This document shows, piece by piece, positions 1 through 7,854 of a stretch of DNA of 64,000 bases. The notes beneath the pieces were generated by a model. That model made no database searches and was not told the origin of the DNA. It saw only the letters and a program-made list of their open reading frames with translations. Made by a program: the position numbers and the translations under genes. Origin of the DNA: Hyphomicrobiales bacterium (GTDB lineage: Bacteria > Pseudomonadota > Alphaproteobacteria > Rhizobiales > Rhizobiaceae); assembly GCA_900468535.1 (NCBI GenBank), contig UBTY01000032.1:1-64000 (forward strand), written 5' to 3'. The stretch's first letter is position 1; each line of letters opens with the position of its first letter.

Positions 1-118
1 CGTCGAAGATCTGGTCGCCCGCATGGGCGGAAACGGCAAGGAGCGATGTATTGGCAAGAAACGCAGCCAGCACTGTCTTGGAAGACAGCGATACCAATTC
101 ACGAATATTCACTGCCAT
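1..118 (-). CDS. N-terminal fragment of a secreted protein
   Basis: Only the first 39 codons are inside the window, read leftwards from an ATG at 118. The peptide begins MAVNIRELVSLSSK and runs into a hydrophobic stretch ending in VSAHAGD, which is a typical Sec signal peptide with an AHA-type cleavage site at about residue 33. A GAGG element lies just before the start. The mature protein is cut off by the window edge, so its function cannot be read; a periplasmic binding protein or other exported protein would fit. It lies downstream of the MocR regulator on the same strand, with about 127 bases between them. Confidence 0.6.
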   Translation of the reverse strand, partial: MAVNIRELVSLSSKTVLAAFLANTSLLAVSAHAGDQIFD

Positions 119-245
119 GCGTCGCCTCGTGCTCGCCGCAAATCACCAAACTCTTATGCAAGAGGTAGCATTCATCGCGAGTCGGTAAAGCAACTTCTCG
201 GCGGGACAGCCGGTTTCTAGGGAGTGCGGCTGATCTGCAACATTT

Positions 246-1664
246 TCAGATCTCGCCTGCGTAGGACGCGCCGCCACTTTCAAGCAGGCGTCGCAATGTC
301 ATAAAACCTGCAACCATTTCTTCTCGGCTTGCGGGAGATGAGAAGCTTATGCGCACGCGATGGTAGACCTTGTCCACGCGCGCCGCTTTGAACTCATCTT
401 CATCGTCGATGAGCACCCCATCCCTGAACGCAGCGTTCTTGAATGTCCCGGACAGCCAGGGATCCGGCAGCTTCAGCCACAGGAATGGTACATGCGGATG
501 CGAGACGAAGTCGAAACCGCTCAGGCATTCGCGCGCCAGGCTCTCTCGCGCGCTCAATTCGGCAACGCACGCCTGGCGGATCTCGTGTGCCTTGCCGCTT
601 TCGATGAGCCGCGCACCGACTTCGGCCAGTATGAACGGCAAACCGCCCGTTATCATCTTGTGCGTGACCTTGATGCGCTGCGCGAAATGCGGCGGGCAGG
701 CGACCCAGCCGCCGCGGATGCCGGCTGCGACGGACTTGGAGAGACCGCTGATCAGGAACGTCCTGTCCGGCGCGAGCGATGCCAGCAGCGGGTTCTTATC
801 GCCGGTCATTCCGCCGTAAAGATCGTCTTCGATCAGCCAGACGCCGTGCCGGCGCGCGATCTCGGCAATGCGCGCGCGCCTGTCCGCAGGCATCGTGGCA
901 AGCGTCGGGTTATGGGCGGTCGGCATCAGGAATGCCAGCTTCGGATGCTGCTGCTGGCAGACCCGCTCGAAATCGTCAGGGAGGACGCCGTTCTCATCGG
1001 AATCGACAGTGATCGTGCGCCGTCCCAAGATGCGGGCGCTGCGGCTGACCTGAGTATAGCTCAGGTTCTCGAAAACGATCTTGTCTCCGGGTGATGACAC
1101 GGCGGAGATGACAGCGATGGCCGCGGCATGGGCGCCGAGCGTCGGCACGATGTTTTCGGCGGCAGGCGTCCAGTCGTTGCGCGCAAGCCAGCGTCTTCCT
1201 GCCTCGTACCAGTTCGCGGGGAAGACGCGGGAATATGAGGATATCTCGGTGAAGTGGTCTTCGCCGACGTCGGCAAGGATCTTGCCGATCACCTTTCCCT
1301 GTCCGAGATCCGGGGCTGCAGTCGTATCGAAGCGGATCTTGTTTGCAGGCGCCTCGATTGTCCTCGTTCCGCCGAGTGCAATGGTCAGCGGATCCGGCTG
1401 ATTGCCCGGTGCGGTTTCAGCGCGGTCCAGCACATAGGTGCCACGGCCCACTTCCCCGGCAACGAGACCTCTCTCATGCACAAGCGCGTAAGCTCGCCCG
1501 ATTGTGCCGATTGTTACGCCGATATCGTAGGCCAGGTTCCGTTGCGGCGGCAACTTGCTGCCGGCAGGTAATGTACCGGCGGCAATCGCGGACTCGATGC
1601 TGTCCGCCAGACGAAGATAGACGGGGCCGGAGCCGCGGGAAAGGTCGGGGAGCCAAGTTGTCAT
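246..1664 (-). CDS. MocR-family GntR transcriptional regulator with aminotransferase-like domain
   Basis: The 472-residue protein has a GntR winged helix at about residues 10-80 (including GSKLPPQRNLA and a GxVxGRGTYV-type wing) followed by a fold-type I aminotransferase domain. PLP-binding signs are present: HNPT at 251-254, IEDDLYG at 278-284, and SGLSKS with the probable Schiff-base lysine K310. This is the MocR architecture, in which PLP or a PLP adduct acts as effector, rather than a metabolic transaminase. It is divergent from a DUF1127 gene, the same pairing as YjiR/YjiS in E. coli. The start codon at 1664-1662 sits inside the palindrome TGTCATGATGACA, which suggests autoregulation. 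The target and ligand cannot be told from the sequence. Confidence 0.9.
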   Translation of the reverse strand: MTTWLPDLSRGSGPVYLRLADSIESAIAAGTLPAGSKLPPQRNLAYDIGVTIGTIGRAYALVHERGLVAGEVGRGTYVLDRAETAPGNQPDPLTIALGGTRTIEAPANKIRFDTTAAPDLGQGKVIGKILADVGEDHFTEISSYSRVFPANWYEAGRRWLARNDWTPAAENIVPTLGAHAAAIAVISAVSSPGDKIVFENLSYTQVSRSARILGRRTITVDSDENGVLPDDFERVCQQQHPKLAFLMPTAHNPTLATMPADRRARIAEIARRHGVWLIEDDLYGGMTGDKNPLLASLAPDRTFLISGLSKSVAAGIRGGWVACPPHFAQRIKVTHKMITGGLPFILAEVGARLIESGKAHEIRQACVAELSARESLARECLSGFDFVSHPHVPFLWLKLPDPWLSGTFKNAAFRDGVLIDDEDEFKAARVDKVYHRVRISFSSPASREEMVAGFMTLRRLLESGGASYAGEI

Positions 1665-1671
1665 GATGACA
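1659..1671. promoter_or_regulatory. Palindrome over the MocR start codon
   Basis: TGTCATGATGACA is a perfect inverted repeat with six-base arms around a central G. It covers the start codon of the MocR gene. A second TTGTCA half-site lies at 1683-1688. Together they make a plausible operator in the divergent promoter region. Binding by the neighbouring regulator is inference. Confidence 0.45.
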
Positions 1672-1716
1672 ATTTCTTATATTGTCACCCTTTCAATGTC
1701 AAGGCTATCACCCCGG

Positions 1717-1795
1717 CAGGTACAATCCGTCTCGGAGACGAACATGTCACTATTTTCGGTGAGCGAAAGGCTGGTAAAGACAGGTACAATCCGTC
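1717..1795. repeat. Exact 15-bp direct repeat, candidate MocR operator
   Basis: CAGGTACAATCCGTC occurs at 1717-1731 and again at 1781-1795, identical in all 15 positions and 64 bp apart start to start, about six helical turns. MocR regulators such as GabR are known to bind pairs of direct repeats, so this is a good operator candidate for the divergent pair. The second copy falls inside the first codons of the DUF1127 gene as called here. Confidence 0.5.
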
Positions 1796-1971
1796 GGCCG
1801 GTTCAGGAGAGTCTGATTGCGCGAATCTTGCGCGCAATAGGAAACTGGCACGCCAAGCGAGAAAGCCGTCGCGTCTTGCAGTTTCTGACGGACGACGAGC
1901 TGCGCGACATCGGCGTTACGCGCTCGGAAGCGCGCAAGGAAGTCAGCAAGTCATTCTTCTGGGATCAGTGA
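1744..1971 (+). CDS. DUF1127 (YjiS-like) small protein
   Basis: The protein has 75 residues from the ATG at 1744. It ends in the classic DUF1127 core: a W/R-rich helix (IGNWHAKRESRRVL) followed by LTDDELRDIGVTRSEA. DUF1127 proteins are very common in Rhizobiales; some are linked to RNA or phosphate/carbon metabolism in Agrobacterium, but the role of this one is unknown. It is divergent from the MocR gene. The start is uncertain: a direct-repeat copy lies within codons 13-18, and an in-frame CTG at 1815 follows an AGGAG, so a shorter product beginning near LIARIL is possible. Its stop abuts the stop codon of the convergent lipoprotein gene. Confidence 0.8.
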   Translation: MSLFSVSERLVKTGTIRRPVQESLIARILRAIGNWHAKRESRRVLQFLTDDELRDIGVTRSEARKEVSKSFFWDQ

Positions 1972-2370
1972 TCAGCTGCAGGACTTGTTGCCGGACGCCC
2001 AGCGCGTGACATCGTGGACAATGCGCGGGGAGACCGGCGTCTGCATCATCGGGCCGAATGCATCCATCTTGGACGGATTGCCTTCTGCCTGCACGACGAG
2101 CAGCGGGCGGCTCTCGGGGCTGCCCTTGTGTACGACGAGGATGCGTGGCCGCCCTGAGAAGGAATTCAGCTCCGGCGCCAGACGATAGGCTGTAAACGCA
2201 GGATCCCCGGATTTGAACCAGCAGGTATTTGCGCCGACGGCGACGCGTTCCATCGTGGAAAGCGCGCTGCGATCGGGACCGCTTGGAGGCGCCTTCGACT
2301 GGCAGGCGGCAAGAAGCAACGCGGCGGCTGCAATGGAAAATACAGATTTAACCGCGAGGCGAGGGCGCAT
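1972..2370 (-). CDS. Small hypothetical lipoprotein
   Basis: The 132-residue protein opens with a lipoprotein signal peptide: a positively charged start (MRPRLAVK), a hydrophobic AAAALLL run and a lipobox LAAC with the lipidated cysteine at C23. The rest holds a second and third cysteine (NTCWF, and NKSCS at the end), which could form a disulfide in the periplasm. I do not recognise the domain. It lies downstream of purQ in the same direction with a gap of about 50 bases, and it is tail-to-tail with the DUF1127 gene with no spacer. Confidence 0.75.
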   Translation of the reverse strand: MRPRLAVKSVFSIAAAALLLAACQSKAPPSGPDRSALSTMERVAVGANTCWFKSGDPAFTAYRLAPELNSFSGRPRILVVHKGSPESRPLLVVQAEGNPSKMDAFGPMMQTPVSPRIVHDVTRWASGNKSCS

Positions 2371-2419
2371 CGATCTTGCTCCAATGGACCGGATAGACGG
2401 CCCTCATAAGGGCTGAAGG

Positions 2420-3091
2420 TTAAGCGGCGATTACGCTAAGCGCAGATGCGAACAATCCGCGTCCGTCAGAGCCGCCGTGCGCCGCTTCGATCAGGTTTTC
2501 GGGATGCGGCATCATGCCGAGGACATTGCCACCCGTGTTCATCACCGCCGCGATGTCGTTGATGGAGCCGTTCGGATTGGTGCCTTCGGCATAGCGGAAC
2601 ACGACCTGGCCGTTGCCTTCGATCGTCGCGAGGGTCTCGGGGTCTGCGAAATAGTTGCCATCGTGATGGGCAACTGGGCAGCGGATGACCTGGCCTTTTT
2701 CGTAAGCACGCGTGAATTCGGTCTCGGCGTTGGCGACTTCGAGCTTGATTTCGCGGCAGACAAACTTCAGCGAAGAATTGCGCATCAGTGCGCCCGGCAG
2801 AAGGCCTGCTTCGAGCAGGATCTGGAAGCCGTTGCAGACGCCGAGAACCTTGACGCCCTTTTTGGCCTTTTCGATGATCGCCTGCATGACAGGCATGCGG
2901 GCAGCGATGGCGCCGCAACGCAGGTAGTCTCCGTAGGAAAAGCCACCCGGGATGACGATCAGGTCAACGTCCGGAATGTCGGTCTCTGTCTGCCAAATCG
3001 TCACCGGTGCGTGACCGGAGATCTTGGTGAGAGCGGCGATCATGTCGCGATCGCGATTGAGACCCGGGAGTTGAACGACGGCTGATTTCAT
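2420..3091 (-). CDS. purQ: Phosphoribosylformylglycinamidine synthase subunit PurQ
   Basis: This is the glutaminase subunit of FGAM synthase, which supplies ammonia to PurL in step four of purine synthesis. The class I glutamine amidotransferase triad is visible: the nucleophile C86 in LGVCNGFQ, and H196 and E198 in PHPEN. The length of 223 residues is normal for the small PurQ of the PurS/PurQ/PurL system. The start at MKSAVVQLPG was preferred to an in-frame ATG four codons upstream because that is where the fold begins. It follows purC and purS on the same strand. purL is not next to it in this window. Confidence 0.95.
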   Translation of the reverse strand: MKSAVVQLPGLNRDRDMIAALTKISGHAPVTIWQTETDIPDVDLIVIPGGFSYGDYLRCGAIAARMPVMQAIIEKAKKGVKVLGVCNGFQILLEAGLLPGALMRNSSLKFVCREIKLEVANAETEFTRAYEKGQVIRCPVAHHDGNYFADPETLATIEGNGQVVFRYAEGTNPNGSINDIAAVMNTGGNVLGMMPHPENLIEAAHGGSDGRGLFASALSVIAA

Positions 3092-3209
3092 CGGTATGCT
3101 CAAACCTTGCTTGTTCTCGGAGACGAGACTGCTTTCGCTATATCGGGAGGTGCGGGATGTGCATTAGCATGAATATGCCGCCGCTTCCATCTCCGTCCGC
3201 TCAGGGCGT

Positions 3210-3235
3210 CCGGCACAACCGCTCGGATGTGCCGG
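3210..3235 (-). other. Hairpin between purS and purQ
   Basis: CCGGCACA at 3210-3217 pairs with TGTGCCGG at 3228-3235, an eight-base-pair stem with a ten-base loop in the purS-purQ gap. There is no T-tract after it on the minus strand. It may stabilise or process the purCSQ message or reduce read-through. Function is inferred only. Confidence 0.35.
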
Positions 3236-3244
3236 CTCAATGCA

Positions 3245-3487
3245 TCAATCGAGAGAGATCGTGTAGTTTTCGATCACGGTGTTGGCGAGAAGCTTGTCGC
3301 ACATCGCCTTGAGATCGCTTTCCGCCTTCGCCTTGTCGGCGCCTTCGAGCTCCACGTCGAAGACCTTGCCCTGACGGACATGGCCGACGCCGTCAAAGCC
3401 GAGCGCACCGAGCGCGCCTTCGATCGCCTTGCCCTGCGGATCGAGAACGCCGTTCTTGAGTGTGACGGTTACACGAGCCTTGATCAC
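3245..3487 (-). CDS. purS: Phosphoribosylformylglycinamidine synthase subunit PurS
   Basis: The 80-residue protein matches PurS, the small structural subunit that bridges PurQ and PurL in the three-part FGAM synthase. Typical features are the start IKARVTVTLKNGVLDPQGKAI and the GFDGVGHVRQGKVFDVEL segment. The start is a GTG at 3487, preceded by an AGGAAAG ribosome binding site. It lies 32 bases after purC and about 150 bases before purQ, so the three genes very probably form one unit. Confidence 0.95.
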   Translation of the reverse strand: MIKARVTVTLKNGVLDPQGKAIEGALGALGFDGVGHVRQGKVFDVELEGADKAKAESDLKAMCDKLLANTVIENYTISLD

Positions 3488-3519
3488 TTTTGTCTTTCCT
3501 GTCCTGCTTGAGCGAATGT

Positions 3520-4284
3520 TTACTTCACGAGAACCGGGCCGGTGCCGCGCACAGGCTCGTTTTCGTTGATGATGCCGAGACGACGGGCAACTTCCGAATA
3601 GGCTTCGAGCAAACCGCCCATATCACGGCGGAAGCGATCCTTGTCCATTTTCTCATGGGTCTCGATGTCCCAGAGGCGGCAGGAGTCGGGCGAAATCTCG
3701 TCGGCCAGGATGATCCGCATCATGTCGCCTTCGTAGAGGCGACCGCACTCGATCTTGAAGTCGACCAGCTGAATGCCGACGCCGAGGAAAAGGCCGGTCA
3801 TGAAGTCATTGACGCGGATTGCCAAGGCCATGATGTCGTCGAGTTCGGCGGGATTGGCCCAACCGAATGCCGTGATGTGCTCTTCGGAGACCATCGGATC
3901 ATCCAGCGAGTCCGACTTGTAGTAGAACTCGATGATGGAGCGCGGCAGCACCACGCCTTCTTCGATCCCTAGGCGCTTCGCCAGCGAGCCGGCGGCAACG
4001 TTGCGGACGACGATCTCAAGCGGGATCATCTCCACTTCCTTGATCAGCTGCTCTCGCATGTTAAGGCGGCGGATGAAGTGGGTCGGGATGCCGATCTTGT
4101 TCAGATGGCTGAAGATGTATTCCGAAATACGGTTATTCAGAACGCCTTTGCCATCGATAACTTCGTGCTTTTTCTTGTTGAAGGCAGTGGCATCGTCTTT
4201 GAAGAACTGGATCAGCGTGCCCGGTTCGGGGCCCTCATACAGAATCTTGGCCTTGCCCTCGTAAATACGGCGGCGACGGTTCAT
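3520..4284 (-). CDS. purC: Phosphoribosylaminoimidazole-succinocarboxamide synthase PurC
   Basis: SAICAR synthetase joins CAIR and aspartate in an ATP-dependent step of purine synthesis. The 254-residue protein shows the family landmarks: YEGKAKILYEG near the N-terminus (ATP-binding hairpin), EMIPLEIVVRN at about residue 86, and the PUR-C motif region LVDFKIECGR with EISPDSCRLWD. Length is normal. It is the first gene of the purC-purS-purQ set. The roughly 225 bases upstream, before the GGDEF-EAL gene on the same strand, probably hold its promoter; no clear consensus was seen. Confidence 0.96.
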   Translation of the reverse strand: MNRRRRIYEGKAKILYEGPEPGTLIQFFKDDATAFNKKKHEVIDGKGVLNNRISEYIFSHLNKIGIPTHFIRRLNMREQLIKEVEMIPLEIVVRNVAAGSLAKRLGIEEGVVLPRSIIEFYYKSDSLDDPMVSEEHITAFGWANPAELDDIMALAIRVNDFMTGLFLGVGIQLVDFKIECGRLYEGDMMRIILADEISPDSCRLWDIETHEKMDKDRFRRDMGGLLEAYSEVARRLGIINENEPVRGTGPVLVK

Positions 4285-4511
4285 TTCGATTGTTCTCTGT
4301 CGTTGGCGCTCTTGGGATAGCGCGAGTGGATCGATCTCGTGGCGTCCCCTTAAAGGAAAAGCGAGGGTTTCACAATCCGCCTGTCACTCCTTCCCCGGAT
4401 TCCGGCTTGTTCAGCGTTATGCTGAGAATCGAAGAGCTTGCATCGTTAAGTTTACAGCGTTTTCAGCCGCAGCGAAATGACGGCGTCATGGCGGTCCGGT
4501 TTTACAGGGTT

Positions 4512-6803
4512 TTATTTCCCGCTCTTCGCGGCGATGGAGCCTTGGAGCGTCGACTGCAGCGCGCGGGCGCCGGTGTCGACGTTTCGCCAGCTTGAGGAGC
4601 GAATGAAAGCAGGGATCTGCTGCGCCGGCATGGGTCTTGCCAGCGCGTATCCCTGCAGCACGTCGCAACCAAGCTCGCCGAGAATGCGCACGTGATCGTT
4701 GGTTTCGACACCTTCGGCGGTGACGAGGATGTTCAGCGAGCGGCCAATGTCGATGATCGACCGGACCAGCTTGCGCTGCTCGGAGGAGCTTGGCAGCATC
4801 TTGATCAGCTGGCGATCGATCTTCAGCGTCCGCGGGCTGAGCTTCAGCAGGCTGACGATGGATGCGTGGCCAGTGCCGAAGTCGTCGATCTCGATGTCGA
4901 TGCCGAGCTTGCGAAGCTGCCTCAGGTTTGCCGTGACGGCCGCGTCGCAATCGTCCAGGGAGATGGATTCCAGCAGTTCGAAGGCGACTGTGCCGGGCTC
5001 GATTTTCAAGGCGCGCAGCTTCTTGCCGAGATTGGGGTCGTCGAGGCGTTTCGAGGAGACGTTGACGGCGATCTTCGGCACCGTGATGCCCTCGGACGCC
5101 CACTCCCGGCGGTCAGCGAGGGCCTGCTCGAGAATAAGCCCGTCGATCGCGGCGACGACGTTGATATCTTCGGCGATCGCCAGGAACTTGTCGGGTGCAA
5201 GCAGTCCGAATTCGGGATGCTGCCAGCGCGCAAGCGTTTCAGCGCCGGCGATGTTCAGCGTGCGGGCATGAAATTGCGGCTGGTAGAAGGGAATGAATTC
5301 GCCGCGCTCGAGCCCGCGAAGGATGTCATCCGCCAGGCGCTTGCTGGCGATGATGCGGCGGCGGGCATCTGTCGAGAAGAACTCATGCCTGTTTCTGCCG
5401 CCGCTCTTGGCGCGGTAGAGCGCGATGTCGGCGTTGAGCAGCAGCTGCTTGGCATCGAGAGCCTCGCCGCTGCCGGTAGCGATCCCAATGCTCGCGCCGA
5501 AGCGGCAGTCGTGGTTTTCGTAGCGGATCGGCCGGCAGAGCTCGTGAATGATCCGCTGCGCCAGGTTTCCGATCTTCCTCGGCGTCACGTCTATGGTGCA
5601 GAGGACGACGAACTCGTCGCCGCCGATACGGGCCACGAAGTCGTCGGCACGGACGTTCGCCTTGAGGACCTTGGCGGCGTGCATGAGCATGGCGTCGCCG
5701 GCGCGGTGGCCCAATGTATCGTTGATCTGCTTGAAGCGATCGAGATCGATATGCAGGACGGCGAGCGTCAGATCCGAGCTGATGCACTTTGCCGCATACT
5801 GATCCAGCATCCGGTCGAGATAGCGGCGGTTCGGCAGTCCAGTGAGATAGTCATGAAGCGCCAGGTGCTCGATGCTCTCCTTGGCGGCCTCGAGTTCCTG
5901 GTTGCGCGCTTCGGCCAGCGTCTTGGCGCGTTGCAGTTCGCTGTTCAGCAGTACCTCGTCGGTGACATCCCAGTTTGCTCCGATGAGCTTGCGGCGGCCG
6001 GTGCCGTCGAGAAAGAAACCGCCCTTTGCGCGAATGACCCGCTCTATGCCATCGCCCCGGATGATCCGGAACTCGTGCTGGAAGCTTCTGTTTTGCGCGA
6101 CGCTGTCGTTGATCGTGGCAAGAACGCGCTCCCGGTCATCGGGGTGCAATGCGTCCGTCCATACATCGTTTGCGACCTTCGGCGAGCCGATGTGTATCCC
6201 GTAGATCGCCATCAGGCGGGAGTCCCACTCTACCGTGCCGGCCTCGATATCGGCTTCGAAGACACCGATGCTGGAAATGTCGAGAGCGAGATCCAGGCGG
6301 CGCGACATATGTGCGAGGTGCTCTTCGGCTTCCTTGCGGGCGGTGATGTCGTAGTCGGTGCCAACCAGTCTGGCGGGGCTTCCATCCTCGTTCCATTCCA
6401 CGCATGCGCCGCGGCATTCGATCCAGATCCAGCGGCCGTCCCGATGCCGTTCGCGATATTCGAAGACTTGGTAGTCCGGATCGCCGGCGTTCTGATGATC
6501 GATTGCCTTTACAACAAAGGCGCGGTCGTCGGGATGAATGAGGGAAAGCCAGGATTCGTAGTCGCCATCGGCCTCTTCATCCGGGGCCATGCCGCGCATG
6601 GTTTTCCACGTCTCGGAGTAATAGCGCGTCCCATGCTTGAGATTGTGATCCCAGACGCCGAGCCCTGAACCCACAAGTGCGAAGTTCCAACGACTTTCAC
6701 GCTCGACCAGGTCGGCTTCGCTTCTGCTGCCGTCAGCAGGTGGCGAAACATCTCGGGCGTTGTCCGATGGACCGACCGCGGGGTCCGGTTTATTCTGCAT
6801 CAA
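4512..6803 (-). CDS. PAS-PAS-GGDEF-EAL cyclic-di-GMP signalling protein
   Basis: The 763-residue protein reads as two PAS/PAC domains (about residues 30-155 and 165-290, each ending in a TD(Y)DIT-like PAC edge), a GGDEF domain (about 315-480) and an EAL domain (about 495-745). The GGDEF domain keeps GGDEF and an RxxD inhibitory site (RADD) five residues before it, so feedback-controlled diguanylate cyclase activity is plausible. In the EAL domain the signature reads ETL instead of EAL, but the catalytic E and the later NVSS, ELLES, DDFGTG and AEGVET motifs are present, so phosphodiesterase activity may remain. No membrane segment is seen; the PAS domains probably sense a soluble ligand or redox state. 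Confidence 0.93.
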   Translation of the reverse strand: MMQNKPDPAVGPSDNARDVSPPADGSRSEADLVERESRWNFALVGSGLGVWDHNLKHGTRYYSETWKTMRGMAPDEEADGDYESWLSLIHPDDRAFVVKAIDHQNAGDPDYQVFEYRERHRDGRWIWIECRGACVEWNEDGSPARLVGTDYDITARKEAEEHLAHMSRRLDLALDISSIGVFEADIEAGTVEWDSRLMAIYGIHIGSPKVANDVWTDALHPDDRERVLATINDSVAQNRSFQHEFRIIRGDGIERVIRAKGGFFLDGTGRRKLIGANWDVTDEVLLNSELQRAKTLAEARNQELEAAKESIEHLALHDYLTGLPNRRYLDRMLDQYAAKCISSDLTLAVLHIDLDRFKQINDTLGHRAGDAMLMHAAKVLKANVRADDFVARIGGDEFVVLCTIDVTPRKIGNLAQRIIHELCRPIRYENHDCRFGASIGIATGSGEALDAKQLLLNADIALYRAKSGGRNRHEFFSTDARRRIIASKRLADDILRGLERGEFIPFYQPQFHARTLNIAGAETLARWQHPEFGLLAPDKFLAIAEDINVVAAIDGLILEQALADRREWASEGITVPKIAVNVSSKRLDDPNLGKKLRALKIEPGTVAFELLESISLDDCDAAVTANLRQLRKLGIDIEIDDFGTGHASIVSLLKLSPRTLKIDRQLIKMLPSSSEQRKLVRSIIDIGRSLNILVTAEGVETNDHVRILGELGCDVLQGYALARPMPAQQIPAFIRSSSWRNVDTGARALQSTLQGSIAAKSGK

Positions 6804-6995
6804 GGGCTATACTCGCTCGGCTGGCGGAGTGGATTTTCGTTTGCCTAAATTAAATAGCTCTTAAAATTAGCGGAATCCGCTCAGCTTTCTGCGATCGGGG
6901 CGCTTAGCAGGGCATCTTTTTTTGGCGCTGGATCGGCGGAAGGGGGCCAAATTTGTCGGCGCCGCCCTACATCTATGCCGAAGGAGGACCACCCC

Positions 6996-7085
6996 ATGGC
7001 TCAGGATTGGCCCATGTACATCATGCAGTGCATCGTTCTTATCGGACTTGCCAGCGTGGTCCTTATCCGCGGCGAGGGCGATTAG
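6996..7085 (+). CDS. Putative 29-residue membrane microprotein
   Basis: An ATG at 6996 opens a 29-codon frame that starts MAQDWPMYIM, passes through a single hydrophobic helix (about residues 7-24) and ends in a charged tail RGEGD. An AAGGAGG at 6981-6987 is an almost perfect ribosome binding site with eight bases to the ATG. A ten-base-pair hairpin follows 15 bases after the stop. These three signs together support a real small gene in an otherwise empty gap. No function can be assigned, and there is no homology evidence available here. Confidence 0.6.
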   Translation: MAQDWPMYIMQCIVLIGLASVVLIRGEGD

Positions 7086-7100
7086 AACGTCGCAGTTCCT

Positions 7101-7126
7101 CCGTGCCGCCATTGCTGGCGGCACGG
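7101..7126. terminator. Strong hairpin, probable two-way terminator
   Basis: CCGTGCCGCC at 7101-7110 pairs perfectly with GGCGGCACGG at 7117-7126 around a six-base loop. It lies between the microprotein gene on the plus strand and the convergent hydrolase gene on the minus strand. There is no T-run on either side, so its efficiency as an intrinsic terminator is uncertain. Confidence 0.5.
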
Positions 7127-7146
7127 CAAGACGGCGCGTCGGGCGC

Positions 7147-7698
7147 CTATTTCAAGCGGTTGAGAAATTGCGCGAACACCATCGTGCCTTCGGGCCACGG
7201 GCCATGGCCTGAATCGGTGTTGATGTGTCCGGACTCACCCGCGTCGATCAGCAGAGATCCCCAGCTGGCGGCGATGTCGTCGGCGTGTTCATAGCTGCCG
7301 AACGGATCGTTGCGGCTGGCGACGGTAATCGTCGGGAACGGCAACGGATCCCGCGGGTATGGGCCGAACGTCATCAGATGCTTGGGGCGGATGCCGGGAT
7401 TGGCGACATCCGGCGGGGCCACGAAGAACGCACCCGCAACCTTCTGGGTGAAATGCGGAATGGCGTGGATGACCGACGGAATCCCAAGGGAATGCGCGAC
7501 GAGAACAACCGGGCGCGTCGACTGGTTGACCTCATCGGCAATTCTCTTGACCCAGTCCTCCCGGACAGGCTTCGACCACTCCGCCTGTTCGACACGGCGG
7601 GCGGTGCTGAGTTTCGCCTCCCACCGGCTTTGCCAATGGTCGGGGCCGGAATTGGTGTAACCGGGGATGATGAGGATATCGGCGTCTGAAGCTTTCAT
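7147..7698 (-). CDS. RBBP9/YdeN-family serine hydrolase
   Basis: This 183-residue protein is a compact alpha/beta hydrolase of the RBBP9/YdeN family. It starts with the ILIIPGYTNSGPDHWQ strand-loop typical of the family. The probable triad is S70 in VAHSLG, D131 in SRNDPFG and H158 in ESGHINTDSG. The natural substrate of bacterial members is mostly unknown; they act as small esterases in the cytoplasm. No signal peptide is present. It stands alone between a hairpin and a divergent membrane-protein gene. Confidence 0.88.
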   Translation of the reverse strand: MKASDADILIIPGYTNSGPDHWQSRWEAKLSTARRVEQAEWSKPVREDWVKRIADEVNQSTRPVVLVAHSLGIPSVIHAIPHFTQKVAGAFFVAPPDVANPGIRPKHLMTFGPYPRDPLPFPTITVASRNDPFGSYEHADDIAASWGSLLIDAGESGHINTDSGHGPWPEGTMVFAQFLNRLK

Positions 7699-7854
7699 AG
7701 TGCGCCGATGTGAGAAGACCGCACGGCAATGTCAAGGGAAAGGGGGACAACCGGGCCGTTTTTTGTTATCGTCGGTAGGCCGGTTACATTTGTCGTATCG
7801 GCTTTCGCCGATCTGCGAGCTTGCCGGCCAAGCTTGGCTGAGGAGGAGAAAGCC

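Noticed and set aside
23..220. A 65-codon plus-strand frame at the left edge
   Set aside because: It lies opposite a clear signal-peptide-coding start on the minus strand.
4692..6668. A 658-codon open frame opposite the GGDEF-EAL gene
   Set aside because: Shadow frame; the minus-strand protein has complete PAS, GGDEF and EAL motifs.
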